A stretch of 64,000 bases of DNA from Microbulbifer sp. MKSA007 (GCA_032615215.1 CP128433.1:4510501-4574500); one strand, 5' to 3'. Positions 1 to 9,990 are shown, counted from the stretch's first letter. Made by a program: numbers and translations. Notes: generated by a model not told the origin, from the sequence alone.

Positions 1-359
1 TACTTACTATTATCTCGCTAAGTATATCCTCCATCCTGGCTCAGGCAGATACCCCTATCAACGAAATAAACCACTTAATGGAGTTTGTCTCTGCTTCAGA
101 GTGTACCTTTATCCGCAACGATAGTGAGCACACCAGCCAGGAAGCAGTGGAGCATATGGAGAAGAAATATAAGTATTTCTCCAACAAAATTGATAGCGCG
201 GAGGATTTTATTAGGCTAAGTGCAACCAAAAGCACCTTTAGTGGCAAGCTCTACCATATTCAGTGTGCCGATAAGCCTAAAGAAGAATCCCAGAGGTGGC
301 TTCTGAACGAATTAGCACGCTACCGTGAAACGACACAACTAAGACCCAATACTAATTGA
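1..359 (+). CDS. DUF5329 family protein (5' end outside window)
   Basis: The frame is open from base 3 to a TGA at 357-359, so the start lies upstream of the window. The first visible residues are a hydrophobic stretch ending in a likely signal-peptidase site (ILAQA then DTPIN), which suggests export to the periplasm. The mature part has two Cys (in SECTFIRN and IQCADK) and the segment SAEDFIRLSATKSTFSGK followed by WLLNELARYR. This pattern matches my memory of DUF5329 proteins, which are small secreted proteins of unknown function. The next gene overlaps its stop by 4 bases if the TTG at 356 is used. Family call moderately sure; function unknown. Confidence 0.7.
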   Translation, partial: LTIISLSISSILAQADTPINEINHLMEFVSASECTFIRNDSEHTSQEAVEHMEKKYKYFSNKIDSAEDFIRLSATKSTFSGKLYHIQCADKPKEESQRWLLNELARYRETTQLRPNTN

Positions 360-946
360 GAAATTTGCAATGCAATCAAAATAGTATGGTAAATGCCGTC
401 ACCAACTGGTTTGGCCCCGACTTCAACAAGCTAAACCCGCTACTACAACGCCTACATACAAAAGGGGCAAAGCTCTCCGGGGAAGTTAAAGTTCAGTTCG
501 GCTCTGGATTAGCTGGAATTATAGGCAAACGAATTGCTGGAAAGCTGGGTGTCCCACAAAATACAAGGGAATCTCCTTTTTCAGTAAATATTCAGCACAC
601 ACAGCATAAATTAATCTGGTCTCGTACTTTCTCAAATAGCCATTCGATGACCTCAGAATTTGTACCTATAGGGACAAGAGAAAAAGCTGGTTATTGGATT
701 GAAAAAACAGGGATAATTAATATCCGACTTGGCGTTTCCATAGAGGAAGGAAACTGGTTTTGGGCCCCACAGTCAGTTTCTATTCTTCATATCCCAATTC
801 CCTCAGTCTTAAGGCCCAGGATCGTCGCAGGCAAATCAATCATTAACAATCAATATCACTTTGAGGTATCGATTTCGTTACCCATTATAGGGTTCTCATT
901 TGGCTATTCGGGCATATTGCGTGAACAACTCCCTGAAACTAGATAG
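356..946 (+). CDS. DUF4166 domain-containing protein
   Basis: This 196-residue frame begins at a TTG overlapping the previous stop (TTGA). An in-frame ATG at 386 (MVNAVTNWFGPDF) is an equally credible start, and neither has a strong ribosome binding site. The N-terminal segment FGPDFNKLNPLLQRLHTKG is characteristic of DUF4166 proteins, whose biochemical role is unknown to me. The body contains a Gly-rich AGIIGKRIAGKLG stretch and ends in a hydrophobic segment (SISLPIIGFSFGYSG). There is no obvious signal peptide. The tight overlap suggests co-transcription with the DUF5329 gene. Confidence 0.7.
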   Translation: MRNLQCNQNSMVNAVTNWFGPDFNKLNPLLQRLHTKGAKLSGEVKVQFGSGLAGIIGKRIAGKLGVPQNTRESPFSVNIQHTQHKLIWSRTFSNSHSMTSEFVPIGTREKAGYWIEKTGIINIRLGVSIEEGNWFWAPQSVSILHIPIPSVLRPRIVAGKSIINNQYHFEVSISLPIIGFSFGYSGILREQLPETR

Positions 947-1053
947 CTGTGCGATTAACCTCTGGCAAAAGGTCTTTCAAAAACCTTGATTACATATACT
1001 TGTAGCCGAGCGTAACGAGAGATAATCTCACTAAAAACAATAGTGAAAGATAT

Positions 1054-4000
1054 ATGGAAAGTGAACTGCAATCACTTCGCGCGGAACTAGCCCTGCTGGA
1101 GCGAGACAATCGCCGTCGCATTGAGATATTCGAACAGCGGTTATCGGCTCTAGAAGCGCAGATACAGCAAGATACTAGGGATCAGTTAGCAAGTCAGCTC
1201 CCGGCAGTGGATGAGCCTGAAGATGAGCTATCCCAATTAATGGGTACTCATCCCTCCAGATCCCCGTCGACAAAGCAACCTAATCCCTCTCTTCCTGAAA
1301 CCCCAACCCAGCCAGCAAGTACTATTACCAATGCTCCTAACAGAACCGAGAAGCCTGGTAGACAGGCTAAATGGCTATCTGAGGAGCTACCGAGCCTATT
1401 GGAACCTGCTCTCGAACCCATGAGCCGAGTATGGGGCTCCCTAATGAGTTTCTACCGGCACTACCAAAGCCAAGGGAAGGCTCCTGTCTTCTTTATGACC
1501 GCTGCCGGCATCCTGGCGCTGGTGTTTGGCTTTGCTTACCTGTTGCAGTTTTCTTTCAATGCCTATTTGGGGCCTGTAGGTAAAGTGACTTTAGGCTTCC
1601 TGGTAGCAGCGGCGACTACTACTGGTGGAGTAATGTTCAGGCGGCGCATGCCCAACATGGCGGATTACGGCTCAGGACTGATCGCTCTCGGGGTCATACT
1701 GCTTTACTTATGTGGTTACTTTACTGGGCCTTACTATCAGCTGGTTCCGATTCCTATCGCTGTGGGGCTGCTTGTAGTAACTACCGGAGTTGCTTATTTA
1801 CTCGCCCTACTATTCGAGACCCGGGTTGTTTCCATGGTGACTCTGCTGGGTGGAGCCACGATGCCCTTGGTGGCCAATCATTTTGATCCATCCGCAGTTA
1901 TTTATCTCAGCTACTTGTTGGTGCTCGCGCTCGCAATGCTGCGTTTGTCCAAGTTGATTCAATGGCCTCAGCTGGCAGTGGTCACCATGGTGCTCAGCGC
2001 AGGGATGTTCGAGTTTTCAGTCGCAAACTTGGGCGAGTCTAGCTCAAACTGGGGTCTGTTACTGATACTGCATGGTTTCTTCTACGGGTTTGCCCATTAC
2101 ATACTGGGTGGGCTTAGTGGCAAGGAAATCGATAGGAGGCGCCTCGGTTTGCTGGTAGCAAACCTGGTGCTATTTATTCATATTAGCTGGTCTCTAGCAC
2201 CCACTGCTAATGCACTAGGTGTGGTTTGGTTACTCAATCTAATACCCTGGGCCGCGCTCGCCATCTACTCACGCCACCTGTTCGGATACAGTGTTAATAG
2301 TTCCTCGGCCCGTAGTATCCTCGCAATAGCTTTACTCCATGGGGGCTTGTTAACAGGCCTGGCAATTCTGGCACTTTGCAGCCCTGACTTTTTGGGCATT
2401 GTGTGGTGCCTGGAAGGCCTCCTGCTGATTTACCTTGGAATACATTTTGGTTTTGTCAGCGTGCGAAGTGAGGGCTATATCGCTCTAGCCCTCGCCGGCG
2501 CAACCTTATTCTTGCAAGCTCTCGTATGGGTGGCTGAGAGCTTGGTTCCTGCTCCACTACTATTATCCTTAGAGGTGAGTGCAGGCTGGACTAACTGGCT
2601 AACCCTCACTGCTGGGGCCTTTGCTCTCACCCAGTTATTACGCCGTAATGTCGGTAAAATCACTCCCGCAGAACAACGTTTCACTTATATCGCAGAGAAT
2701 GCCTTCGGACTGCTTTTATCTGCGAGCTTCCTGCTATCGGTGGGTATTATCTGGCCGCAAGGGATGTGGTTGCTGGCACCACTGCCAATGACTTTCCTGA
2801 TCTGGCGTAGCCAGCGCATGAATTCAGCATTTAGCGAGTGGCTCGGTCTCTGGCATTACCTTCTGTTGTTTGTCCCACTGTTAGCCAGTGCATCGGTTGT
2901 AGGCAACCTTCATTTCTACGATCAAATCCCCTACGGAAAAATCGCCAGTATTGAAGCTTTCCTGGGACTTTGGTTGCTTGCGGAGCTTTATCACCAGCTG
3001 AAAATACAATCACCAGGGCAGAAGCTGGCATTGGCACTGCGTAAACTCTTTTACGCTTTACTACCCATTATTGCCTTACCCACCATACTGTATAAAGCCA
3101 GTGACTACTTCACTGTTGCTATATGGTTCTCGTGTGGTATTGCCTTATTCCTCTACACATGGCTGCGGATGGAACATCTAAAACAAGAAGTTCGCATTTT
3201 GATTTCTGCTGCAAGCCTTATCACTATCGGCGGTTGTCTCCTACAAGAGTTTGTCGGCTGGCAGGGCAAGGCGATGGAGGGGTTATTACTGGGAGTCGCC
3301 AGCTTCATAGGGCTCATATGGCTTGGCCAGGGCTTAAAGCGATACCCCGCAGGTAGGGAGTGGCAGCATGCTATTCACTGGGCGCTGAAGCCTGTATTCC
3401 CGATGGCCTTCTACTATTTTGCGGCAGTACTGATAGCTGTCAGTTACACTTTAACTCATGACTTTGTCCTGTCATTACTACTCACCCAGCTCTATTTTGG
3501 AAGCCTCTTTTTCAGCCAACCCAAGCTGGGACCAGTACGCAACCAGCTTACGCCCTTCTACATACTGACACTGGGTATTTTTGAATTAATAACACTGATT
3601 CAAGTCGGAGCTGTCATTGTGAAATCGCACAATGCAGAGTGGATTGGAGCCTATAACCTGGTCTCTCTTGGCATCGCTGTCCTGCTGGCTTACCACAAAA
3701 CCCTGCCTACGAGAGCCGTTTGGTCTGGTCATCGAATGGCAAATATGTGGCTGGTGCATGTTACCGCGATTATTGTTTACGTAGCTCTATTAGCACAGCT
3801 ATTTGATGCCATGTGGCTACCGGCAGTTTCTTTCGCTCTCGTTGTCCATGCAACCCTACTATTATTCCAGACATTAAAGCCCGAAACTCAGAAGTTACTT
3901 AAGTTGTCACTAATTATCTACGGCATAGCTGCACTGAAGATTGTGCTCTGGGATATGCAGGACTTCTCACTAATACAGAAGATAGTCGTTTGTATGTTAG

Positions 4001-4071
4001 TGGGATTATGTATGCTGGGGGCGGCATATCAATATCAGAGGTTTTTATCTAGACACAAGTTGCTCGAATAG
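1054..4071 (+). CDS. DUF2339 family large polytopic membrane protein
   Basis: A 1005-residue protein. Residues 1-40 form a charged coiled coil (MESELQSLRAELALLERD), residues 50-120 are Pro/Ser/Thr-rich, and residues 140 to the end are almost continuous hydrophobic helices, more than twenty by eye. Coiled coil, linker and many helices is the layout of DUF2339 proteins, which are inner-membrane proteins of unknown function. The ATG at 1054 follows a long untranslated stretch without a strong Shine-Dalgarno. The gene stands alone and is followed by a hairpin at 4093-4123. Family confident; role unknown. Confidence 0.85.
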   Translation: MESELQSLRAELALLERDNRRRIEIFEQRLSALEAQIQQDTRDQLASQLPAVDEPEDELSQLMGTHPSRSPSTKQPNPSLPETPTQPASTITNAPNRTEKPGRQAKWLSEELPSLLEPALEPMSRVWGSLMSFYRHYQSQGKAPVFFMTAAGILALVFGFAYLLQFSFNAYLGPVGKVTLGFLVAAATTTGGVMFRRRMPNMADYGSGLIALGVILLYLCGYFTGPYYQLVPIPIAVGLLVVTTGVAYLLALLFETRVVSMVTLLGGATMPLVANHFDPSAVIYLSYLLVLALAMLRLSKLIQWPQLAVVTMVLSAGMFEFSVANLGESSSNWGLLLILHGFFYGFAHYILGGLSGKEIDRRRLGLLVANLVLFIHISWSLAPTANALGVVWLLNLIPWAALAIYSRHLFGYSVNSSSARSILAIALLHGGLLTGLAILALCSPDFLGIVWCLEGLLLIYLGIHFGFVSVRSEGYIALALAGATLFLQALVWVAESLVPAPLLLSLEVSAGWTNWLTLTAGAFALTQLLRRNVGKITPAEQRFTYIAENAFGLLLSASFLLSVGIIWPQGMWLLAPLPMTFLIWRSQRMNSAFSEWLGLWHYLLLFVPLLASASVVGNLHFYDQIPYGKIASIEAFLGLWLLAELYHQLKIQSPGQKLALALRKLFYALLPIIALPTILYKASDYFTVAIWFSCGIALFLYTWLRMEHLKQEVRILISAASLITIGGCLLQEFVGWQGKAMEGLLLGVASFIGLIWLGQGLKRYPAGREWQHAIHWALKPVFPMAFYYFAAVLIAVSYTLTHDFVLSLLLTQLYFGSLFFSQPKLGPVRNQLTPFYILTLGIFELITLIQVGAVIVKSHNAEWIGAYNLVSLGIAVLLAYHKTLPTRAVWSGHRMANMWLVHVTAIIVYVALLAQLFDAMWLPAVSFALVVHATLLLFQTLKPETQKLLKLSLIIYGIAALKIVLWDMQDFSLIQKIVVCMLVGLCMLGAAYQYQRFLSRHKLLE

Positions 4072-4092
4072 CAGCTAGTTCATCAAAGCCAC

Positions 4093-4123
4093 ATCGGGAG
4101 TTTGGTATCGACAGACTCCCGAT
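4093..4123 (+). terminator. Hairpin after DUF2339 gene
   Basis: ATCGGGAGT (4093-4101) pairs with ACTCCCGAT (4115-4123), a 9-bp stem with a 13-nt loop followed by TATTTGT. It starts 21 bases after the stop codon. The T-tract is short, so it is a probable but not ideal intrinsic terminator. Confidence 0.5.
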
Positions 4124-4324
4124 TATTTGTCTGTCCATTTATAAGCGGGGGCCATTTACACAAAGACATTCGTAGAGGCCCAGTGGCTAACCGGTTAGCA
4201 CTAGGAATTTCCAAAATAGATGAATGTCCCCGTAATGTGAAAAGCATTTCTCAGATACTCCCTAATAATAGTCTTGTTACAGAAGAAGATTAGTTTCAAA
4301 GTGGCAAGGTTCTGATCTTTTTAG

Positions 4325-4684
4325 GCCAAACTCCTGCTCAGCGGCTCCAACAGCCGCAAATGTTTCTTCCCGGCCCAGCCCAACTCCCCCAGGGCTAACC
4401 TGGGCTATCTGGTCGTCGACAAAATTGAAGGCGGCGTCCCCCTAAAAGAACTGCGCCTGTTCCACACAGTCGACGCTCTTGGCTTAATTCTCCTGGATAC
4501 AAAAAACTCGACGGAAATCCAAGCCCCGATCCCCACCCGCGAACGCGCAGCCATCGATTGGGATATCTCCAACCGCCTGACGGAAAAGAACGAAGACTTC
4601 CTCACCTATATCAAAAGTATCCGCCGCTTCTACCGAACCGGTGGCCTTCGCCCCTCGGATTGGCAAGCCACTGGCAGTGAGTAA
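4325..4684 (+). pseudogene. C-terminal gene remnant, HrgA/COG2958-like (tentative)
   Basis: An open frame runs from just after a TAG (4322) to TAA (4682-4684) with no usable ATG, GTG or TTG start. The deduced peptide contains KIEGGVPLKELRLFHTVDAL, then LGLILLDT, IDWDISNRLTEKNEDF and SIRRFYRTG. That reads as the end of a real, conserved protein. From memory it resembles the C-terminus of HrgA/COG2958-type proteins, sometimes found near restriction genes; this assignment is uncertain. Codon use here is more C-rich than in the flanking AT-rich DNA. The 5' part of the gene is missing, so this is most likely a deletion remnant. Confidence 0.45.
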
Positions 4685-4890
4685 TCCGTCGTTAAGGCCA
4701 TTATTACTGGATTTTAAAAAATTAATGTATCAATCTATCAATAAGCTGATGAGATCAATGCAGTAGAAATTTGTAAAACTATAATAAGCCAATTTTTCAC
4801 CTCAAAGCCAGAGAGAGAAAACCTAGAAAATATTACTTAAACATTAGCTATATAACTATATTTTATGTATCTACCAACGGTATAACAAAG

Positions 4891-5224
4891 ATGACATCCC
4901 AACTTATATATTATGAACGCCAACATCAACTTCGAAACCAGTTTCTTGTAATTCTTATTCAGTGTTTATTTTTTATCATGCAGGATGTCTACTGGCTAGC
5001 AAACCTTTCATATCAAAGTTGAAAAAAACATCTTGTCAAAATTAACTCAAAAATTAGGTATGCTAATTTATGTTGTTTTTCTATCAATTATAGATACCTA
5101 TTTTATTAGTGACCAAAAGGGTCTAATATTTGGCTTGTTAACTCTTCTAACACATTTGTTACACTATAGAAACAATCAGTCAATAATGATTTTAAACAAG
5201 TATAAATGGCTCCCATCTACTTAA
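4891..5224 (+). other. AT-rich stretch with two doubtful small hydrophobic ORFs
   Basis: Two short frames lie here: ATG 4891 to TGA 5022 (43 residues, one hydrophobic helix) and TTG 5033 to TAA 5224 (63 residues, two hydrophobic segments, IYVVFLSIIDTYFI and GLIFGLLTLLTHLL). They are in different frames and neither has a clear ribosome binding site. They could be remnants of one three-helix membrane protein, independent small membrane peptides, or chance. The region is much more AT-rich than the neighbouring genes. Nothing is seen from 5225 to 5417. Confidence 0.2.
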
Positions 5225-5417
5225 CTCCATAGAAAAGATTCCCCAACAATAATACTTGGCTGATAACATACCCGCTTACTGCACGAGCGTACCTCAAATA
5301 AGACGCCCCTCACAATAAAAACGTGAAATAGTTTGCATTTCATTATGTGGCCAGCACTATAATGCGGCATCCAAAATCCTGTAAGCGCTAGCGTTGTGGA
5401 TAGGAACCACCAAGTCT

Positions 5418-6301
5418 ATGTTTGAACGCCTCTTTGCCTCCAGAAAAAAGCCATTTGTACCAAATCGGGACAAACTTGAAACACTGACTGCCAACTTGTC
5501 CGGTAGCCGCTTTAGCATCTCAATACCGCCCAACAGCGTGCCCGATATTGACGAGGAATATTATGGTCCCCGTCTTGATATCTATAACCGGGAGGCCTAT
5601 GACGATCTAAGTCGTGGAAAATGGTACCAAGAGGGGAGAATGCCTGGGCAGTCCATTTTAAAACGTCATTGGGGCTTTTATGGCCCCCCTGGATTTCCAT
5701 GGAATATGGATTCCTTTCACTGATAGTTAGGGTCTTCCGTGTAGATGATTTACCGGAGAGTATGAGCTGCTTTAATCCAAGTCATTTAGAGCAAATCATT
5801 TTAAGAGATTTGTATTTTCGCTACGGCCCTCCCAAACTGGATATGAATCCTAGAGCAGCCCCAGTGAAATGGCAGAAAAAGGATATTAACGGTACAGACT
5901 GGCTGTACTGTGAGGCGCACCCAAAATGTAGCGAACAGGAATTACGGAAAAATCCATTTAGTGAAGCCGTTTATCACTCTCAGCTCTATGCCCCGTTGGA
6001 TGACCAATACTATATTAATGTTTATTTTAATGCTATGGGCTACGCACCTGCCATTTATAGTATTACCGCCATGGATAAATTAATGTCTGAAACTTACTCA
6101 ACTCTTCAATTAGAGTTGAGCCCAGCCATGCAACAGCGAAAAGAGAAAGTTATCCAACGATTTCCAAATTCACACTTTAGCGAAACCCGTACCCCAGAAC
6201 CCTGGATTTACCATAAAGTGCGTGAAGGTAATTGCGGAATTGGGGAAGACTTACTTGAAGTGGTTGAAAAGGGCTCGCCGCCGCCTAGCTTTACACCTTA
6301 A
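5418..6301 (+). CDS. Unrecognised protein, partner of downstream gene (frameshifted as sequenced)
   Basis: ATG 5418 (MFERLFASRKKPFVP) follows AGGA at 5402-5405. The frame breaks at a C6 run (5684-5689). Adding one C joins it to the downstream frame, giving about 294 residues with a continuous WGFYGPPW...EYGFLSLIVRVFRVDDLPE segment. No signal peptide is seen. Conserved-looking parts are MSCFNPSHLEQIILRDL and a Tyr/Pro-rich middle (HSQLYAPLDDQYYINVYF). I do not recognise the family. It lies 36 bases ahead of an equally unrecognised gene in the same orientation, so the two are probably co-transcribed. An effector/immunity or other paired system is possible but not shown. Confidence 0.55.
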
Positions 6302-6337
6302 TAGATTTTTTACCTGTATTTATTATAAGGAAATAAT

Positions 6338-7600
6338 ATGCCAGCATTTAGAGCCGGTTGGACCAAGATTATTGAAATGGCCCCAATGGGTACAAAACAG
6401 GGCCGCGATGTCTATGTTAACAATACTCACTACCCTATGTATGAAAAAGTGAAGCAAGAGGCACAGACTAATTACTACTCTGCCACTTTACTGCGCGCAC
6501 TCATAAGCCTGAATGCCGATACTGGCAGCAGTCAGAGTGCCAATGGCGCCGGGACTATTCGCTATCTGGTACGCAATGGTATGGCCATTGAGTACTATAT
6601 CGACAATGGCGATGTGTTGATCCATAAACTCCATTTCGACAACTCACTGCAAACAGATTCCGGAAGTCAAGGAACAGGAGTTTACAAAGTTCAATATGAT
6701 GGAAGCACTTGGGGAACAGGTGACTCTCCCGGCAAGCAAATGAATCTGAAGCATAAATGGAATGGTGCTCATTATGCAGCAGTAAGCGGTAAGTTTCGCT
6801 CAAAGGACTCTGCTGGAAAACTGTTAGTTAGGCATATTGAGAAATCCTATGGAGGGACTGAAATACTGCCCAGAGACATTCCCCAGATGGACAACTTCTA
6901 CTCACTTTATTGGATTAACAATAAAGAACATAGTGCACTTCCATCTGTAGATGGCCTGACCTCCTTGATTCAGCAGGCAGCAAGCGCCAAAGAATCCGTC
7001 AACTGGTTGGTACACGGTGAGGGTGCCAAGACTTTCCAACGCGCGCTGGAAATTTTGCAGAACACCCCTTCTTTGAGCCGTTTTGAAGCAAAAGATGAGG
7101 AAATAGTTCGCAATTTGCGCAATAAAATGTCCGGACAAAAAGTTTTCTTCTCTAATCCAGTAGGAGCAAGTCCCGACAAGTTGGAAAAGCTCTGCAATGT
7201 CGTTGGCCTCACCTATGTAGATAGCAATACTAACCCCCGCAATCTTAAAACCGCCGCAGGAAGAGAAAACTCCTGGGGTGAGATTAAAAGAATCGGCGCG
7301 GCAGCGTTCACTACCGGCGGAACAGCAGTTGCCTTAAAAGAGACAGGTGTCATTAGTATTCAAAAACAAGGTAGCATGTTATCGAACGTGTTTGAAGCTG
7401 CCATGAGCAACCCTACTGCAGCCGGAGTTGGGACTGCCATATTCGCTACTGGTGTCGCTTTTGTGGTTGGTAAAACTCAGGCAACTAAGTGGGCAAGCCA
7501 AGTCCGAGCGGTACAAGCAACCGCTAGCAGTACTTTTGGACGAGGTAACGAATATTGGTATGAAAGCGATGAAGATCTTATAGAGCAGCTATCCGCTTGA
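6338..7600 (+). CDS. Unrecognised 420-residue protein of a two-gene unit
   Basis: ATG 6338 follows AAGGAAATAAT, a good ribosome binding site. There is no signal peptide. The N-terminal half (to about residue 160) looks beta-rich, with repeated Gly/Ser/Asn turns. The middle contains SVNWLVHGEGAKTFQRALEIL and VFFSNPVGASPDKLEKLCNVVGLTYVD, which looks like a small alpha/beta domain. Near residues 325-385 there is a Gly/Ala-rich, moderately hydrophobic stretch (AAAFTTGGTAVALKE and AGVGTAIFATGVAFVVG) that could insert into a membrane. The C-terminus is acidic (YESDEDLIEQLSA). I know no family with this architecture. A membrane-active effector would fit the C-terminal region, but that is speculation. 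Confidence 0.6.
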   Translation: MPAFRAGWTKIIEMAPMGTKQGRDVYVNNTHYPMYEKVKQEAQTNYYSATLLRALISLNADTGSSQSANGAGTIRYLVRNGMAIEYYIDNGDVLIHKLHFDNSLQTDSGSQGTGVYKVQYDGSTWGTGDSPGKQMNLKHKWNGAHYAAVSGKFRSKDSAGKLLVRHIEKSYGGTEILPRDIPQMDNFYSLYWINNKEHSALPSVDGLTSLIQQAASAKESVNWLVHGEGAKTFQRALEILQNTPSLSRFEAKDEEIVRNLRNKMSGQKVFFSNPVGASPDKLEKLCNVVGLTYVDSNTNPRNLKTAAGRENSWGEIKRIGAAAFTTGGTAVALKETGVISIQKQGSMLSNVFEAAMSNPTAAGVGTAIFATGVAFVVGKTQATKWASQVRAVQATASSTFGRGNEYWYESDEDLIEQLSA

Positions 7601-7989
7601 GTAAGATAAGAATATTAGATTTATAAAATCAAAAGGGGGTTATAAATTAATGACTACAGGATACTCCAAAATAATTTTATAACCACTGACCTTCTCAACA
7701 GTTTTTAATTAATGTGCGACTTAGTAGAAACACCTAGTGCTTTTACAAAGTCGCAATTAAGCATTATGTACCCATCTAAAAATTAGCAGGCCACCCCTAA
7801 AGGTCACCTCCAAATTTAATCACAAAATATACATTTAAAGCTAGAAACCCTTATATATTTACAGACATCTAAAAATCGAAAGCCTCCCCGAATTAATTTA
7901 CTAATGTATCCCCTAAAATCACAAAGATTAAAAAGTTAACATTTAATATATTTACCAGACAAATAAAGATTGAGAGCTTATTACAGCAA
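7601..7989. other. AT-rich intergenic region
   Basis: Between the tail-to-tail unrecognised gene and the alpha/beta hydrolase gene. Strongly AT-rich, no open frame with a start and ribosome binding site, and no clear GC-rich terminator hairpin. Confidence 0.5.
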
Positions 7990-8856
7990 TCAAGCAATTT
8001 TATTTATATCAATGCCGTCTATTTTTTCATTACTAGCATTTGATAACAGAAACTCCACCACAAATTCTATCACTTCAGTATCCCAAACCATTTTCCGATG
8101 ACCAACATCGTTGATTTTAATCATCTCCGCTGCGGACCAGGTTTTATGAATCCTCTCTCCATGAAAAATTGGCACTTCATCGTCTTCGGTATCGTAAATC
8201 ATCAGAAGCGGGGTCTCTTCCGGTGTATACATTTTGCACTGCAACAACTCCTGCCAAGAGTACCCTATTTGATTGGCTATCTTGTCTTGGCATAGCTCTG
8301 CTGTTCCAGGGCTCACATTCAGCATATTTTTCATAATTTCTATAATGGGCAGGGGAGCACTCGGTGAGCCAAGTATTGCGTAGCACTGGGCTTTAAGCCC
8401 AAACTCTCGAGCACGCATTGTCATCATTCCGCCCATCGAGTGACCGACGATGGCAAATATTTCCGAAAACTGTCTGGCTAGAGAGCAGATATCTTTCGCC
8501 ATAATATCGAAATTACAAACCTTGCCCTCAGAGTGGCCATGAGCGGTAGCATCGATGGCTACCGCTTGGAAACCCTGATCGGCAATTGCCATTGCTAGGG
8601 TTGCCATTTTTGCAGCTTTGGCCTCCCAGCCGTGGCATAGAATCACCACAGGGCCCTCACCCCAGGACCAGGCGGTGTTTTCTGTACCTAAAGCACCCCG
8701 GTAGGTAATCTTCTTGGCTTGGGCCAGCTGCGATCTCTCACGCTCGGAGTCAGCATAGCGTCTGGGTCGTGAAGACAGATACATTGCAATATTTGCCGAT
8801 AACTTTGGGGATAGTCGCCCTGTGAGCTGCATTGCTCCCTGTATTATCTTAAGCAT
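7990..8856 (-). CDS. Alpha/beta hydrolase
   Basis: A 288-residue protein with the alpha/beta-hydrolase hallmarks in order: the oxyanion-hole segment ILCHGWEAKAAK, VAIDATAHGHSEG, the nucleophile elbow GHSMGG, an acid-loop candidate (YDTEDDEVP) and a C-terminal His in GHRKMVWD. There is no signal peptide, so it is probably cytoplasmic. Substrate unknown; an esterase or lipase-like activity is a family-level inference. It is transcribed alone on the minus strand and converges with the unrecognised pair to its left. Confidence 0.85.
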   Translation of the reverse strand: MLKIIQGAMQLTGRLSPKLSANIAMYLSSRPRRYADSERERSQLAQAKKITYRGALGTENTAWSWGEGPVVILCHGWEAKAAKMATLAMAIADQGFQAVAIDATAHGHSEGKVCNFDIMAKDICSLARQFSEIFAIVGHSMGGMMTMRAREFGLKAQCYAILGSPSAPLPIIEIMKNMLNVSPGTAELCQDKIANQIGYSWQELLQCKMYTPEETPLLMIYDTEDDEVPIFHGERIHKTWSAAEMIKINDVGHRKMVWDTEVIEFVVEFLLSNASNEKIDGIDINKIA

Positions 8857-9252
8857 GTTATTAAATCTCTAGCCTGGTGTCTTATATGATCATTGATAGT
8901 GAGTTTTACTGCACATCAAGCAAAATACACTGATCAGGAATCGCTAAATACATATCAACGTAAAAACACAAAATAATACAGGGCAATTTCACTCAATAAA
9001 TTAACCGATTCTACAATTATCCTCGCAATAGGAAACCAAACCCTTTTCTGGGCAATCTTTCTCAGAAAATAGGAATTTATTCCCAGCAGAAGCTTACAAA
9101 GTTATACCAATAAATTACTGCGCCTCAGCTCTTGCTATCTATAAACCCAGACCTCGAAGACATCTACACTAATAATCTAGCGATAGATTACAGTATTCCT
9201 GTAGCTATCAACCCTCCTACATATTTTCAGTCGTACTTCTGGAAAGTTGGGC
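8857..9252. other. Divergent intergenic region
   Basis: Separates the minus-strand hydrolase gene from the plus-strand ompW-type gene. AT-rich with no credible gene. It must hold both promoters, but I could not assign -35/-10 boxes with confidence. Confidence 0.4.
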
Positions 9253-9990
9253 ATGAAAGGAATCAATCTGACAATAGTTTTTTGCATGGCACTATTGCTC
9301 ACCGGCCATTCCGTGGCGGACTATAAAAAGGGAGATTTTATCGTTCGCGTTGGCGCTGCTGCGGTCGATCCAAACGACGACTCTGGCAGACTCCGCCTAA
9401 ATGGCACCCCCTTGGACTACACCCGGGTCTACGTGGATACAGGATACTCCGCTAGCATCACTGGTACCTGGTTATTTGCAGACCATTGGGGACTGGAATT
9501 ACTGGCAGCTGTACCTTTCCGGCACGATCTTGATGTTCGCGGTTTACCGGACCCGGATACCGGTGATCCACTGGGGCGGGTATCCTTGGGTGACATCAAG
9601 CACCTTCCACCAACCCTCAGCTTACAGTGGTATCCGGTATGCACCGAGTCCTGGGTACAGCCTTATATTGGTGTGGGAATTAACTACACCCATTTCTTCG
9701 ATGAAGATATCAGCCGCACGGCACAAAACTACTTCGATACAGCCCTGGGTGCAGACTCAAGAGCATCCCTGAACCTGAGCAATTCCTGGGGCCTGGCAGG
9801 GGAAGTGGGCATAGATATTGCCTTTGGACGAGAGAGCAACTGGCTGTTTAATGCGGCCATCTGGTACTTGAGCATCGATACCAAGGCCAAAATTCGCTTC
9901 CGCACAGAAGATAACGACTACGACCGCATCAATGTCGATGTGGATATCGACCCTTGGGTTTACTCGGTGGGCATCGGTTACCATTTCTGA
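9253..9990 (+). CDS. OmpW family outer-membrane protein
   Basis: ATG 9253 is preceded by GGAAAG at 9241-9246, which favours it over the TTG at 9247. The product has a signal peptide (LTIVFCMALLLTGHSVA, cut before DYKKG), then an N-terminal strand FIVRVGAAAVDPNDD typical of OmpW, alternating beta strands, and a C-terminal aromatic-ending strand (VYSVGIGYHF) required for outer-membrane assembly. OmpW forms small eight-stranded beta-barrels that pass hydrophobic compounds. It is a paralogue of the gene at 25877. The segment PYIGVGINYTHF is shared almost exactly with PYIGAGINYTNF there. Confidence 0.88.
   Translation: MKGINLTIVFCMALLLTGHSVADYKKGDFIVRVGAAAVDPNDDSGRLRLNGTPLDYTRVYVDTGYSASITGTWLFADHWGLELLAAVPFRHDLDVRGLPDPDTGDPLGRVSLGDIKHLPPTLSLQWYPVCTESWVQPYIGVGINYTHFFDEDISRTAQNYFDTALGADSRASLNLSNSWGLAGEVGIDIAFGRESNWLFNAAIWYLSIDTKAKIRFRTEDNDYDRINVDVDIDPWVYSVGIGYHF

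Noticed and set aside
4102..4293. 63-residue frame after DUF2339
   Set aside because: It begins inside the terminator-like hairpin, has no ribosome binding site and no family features.
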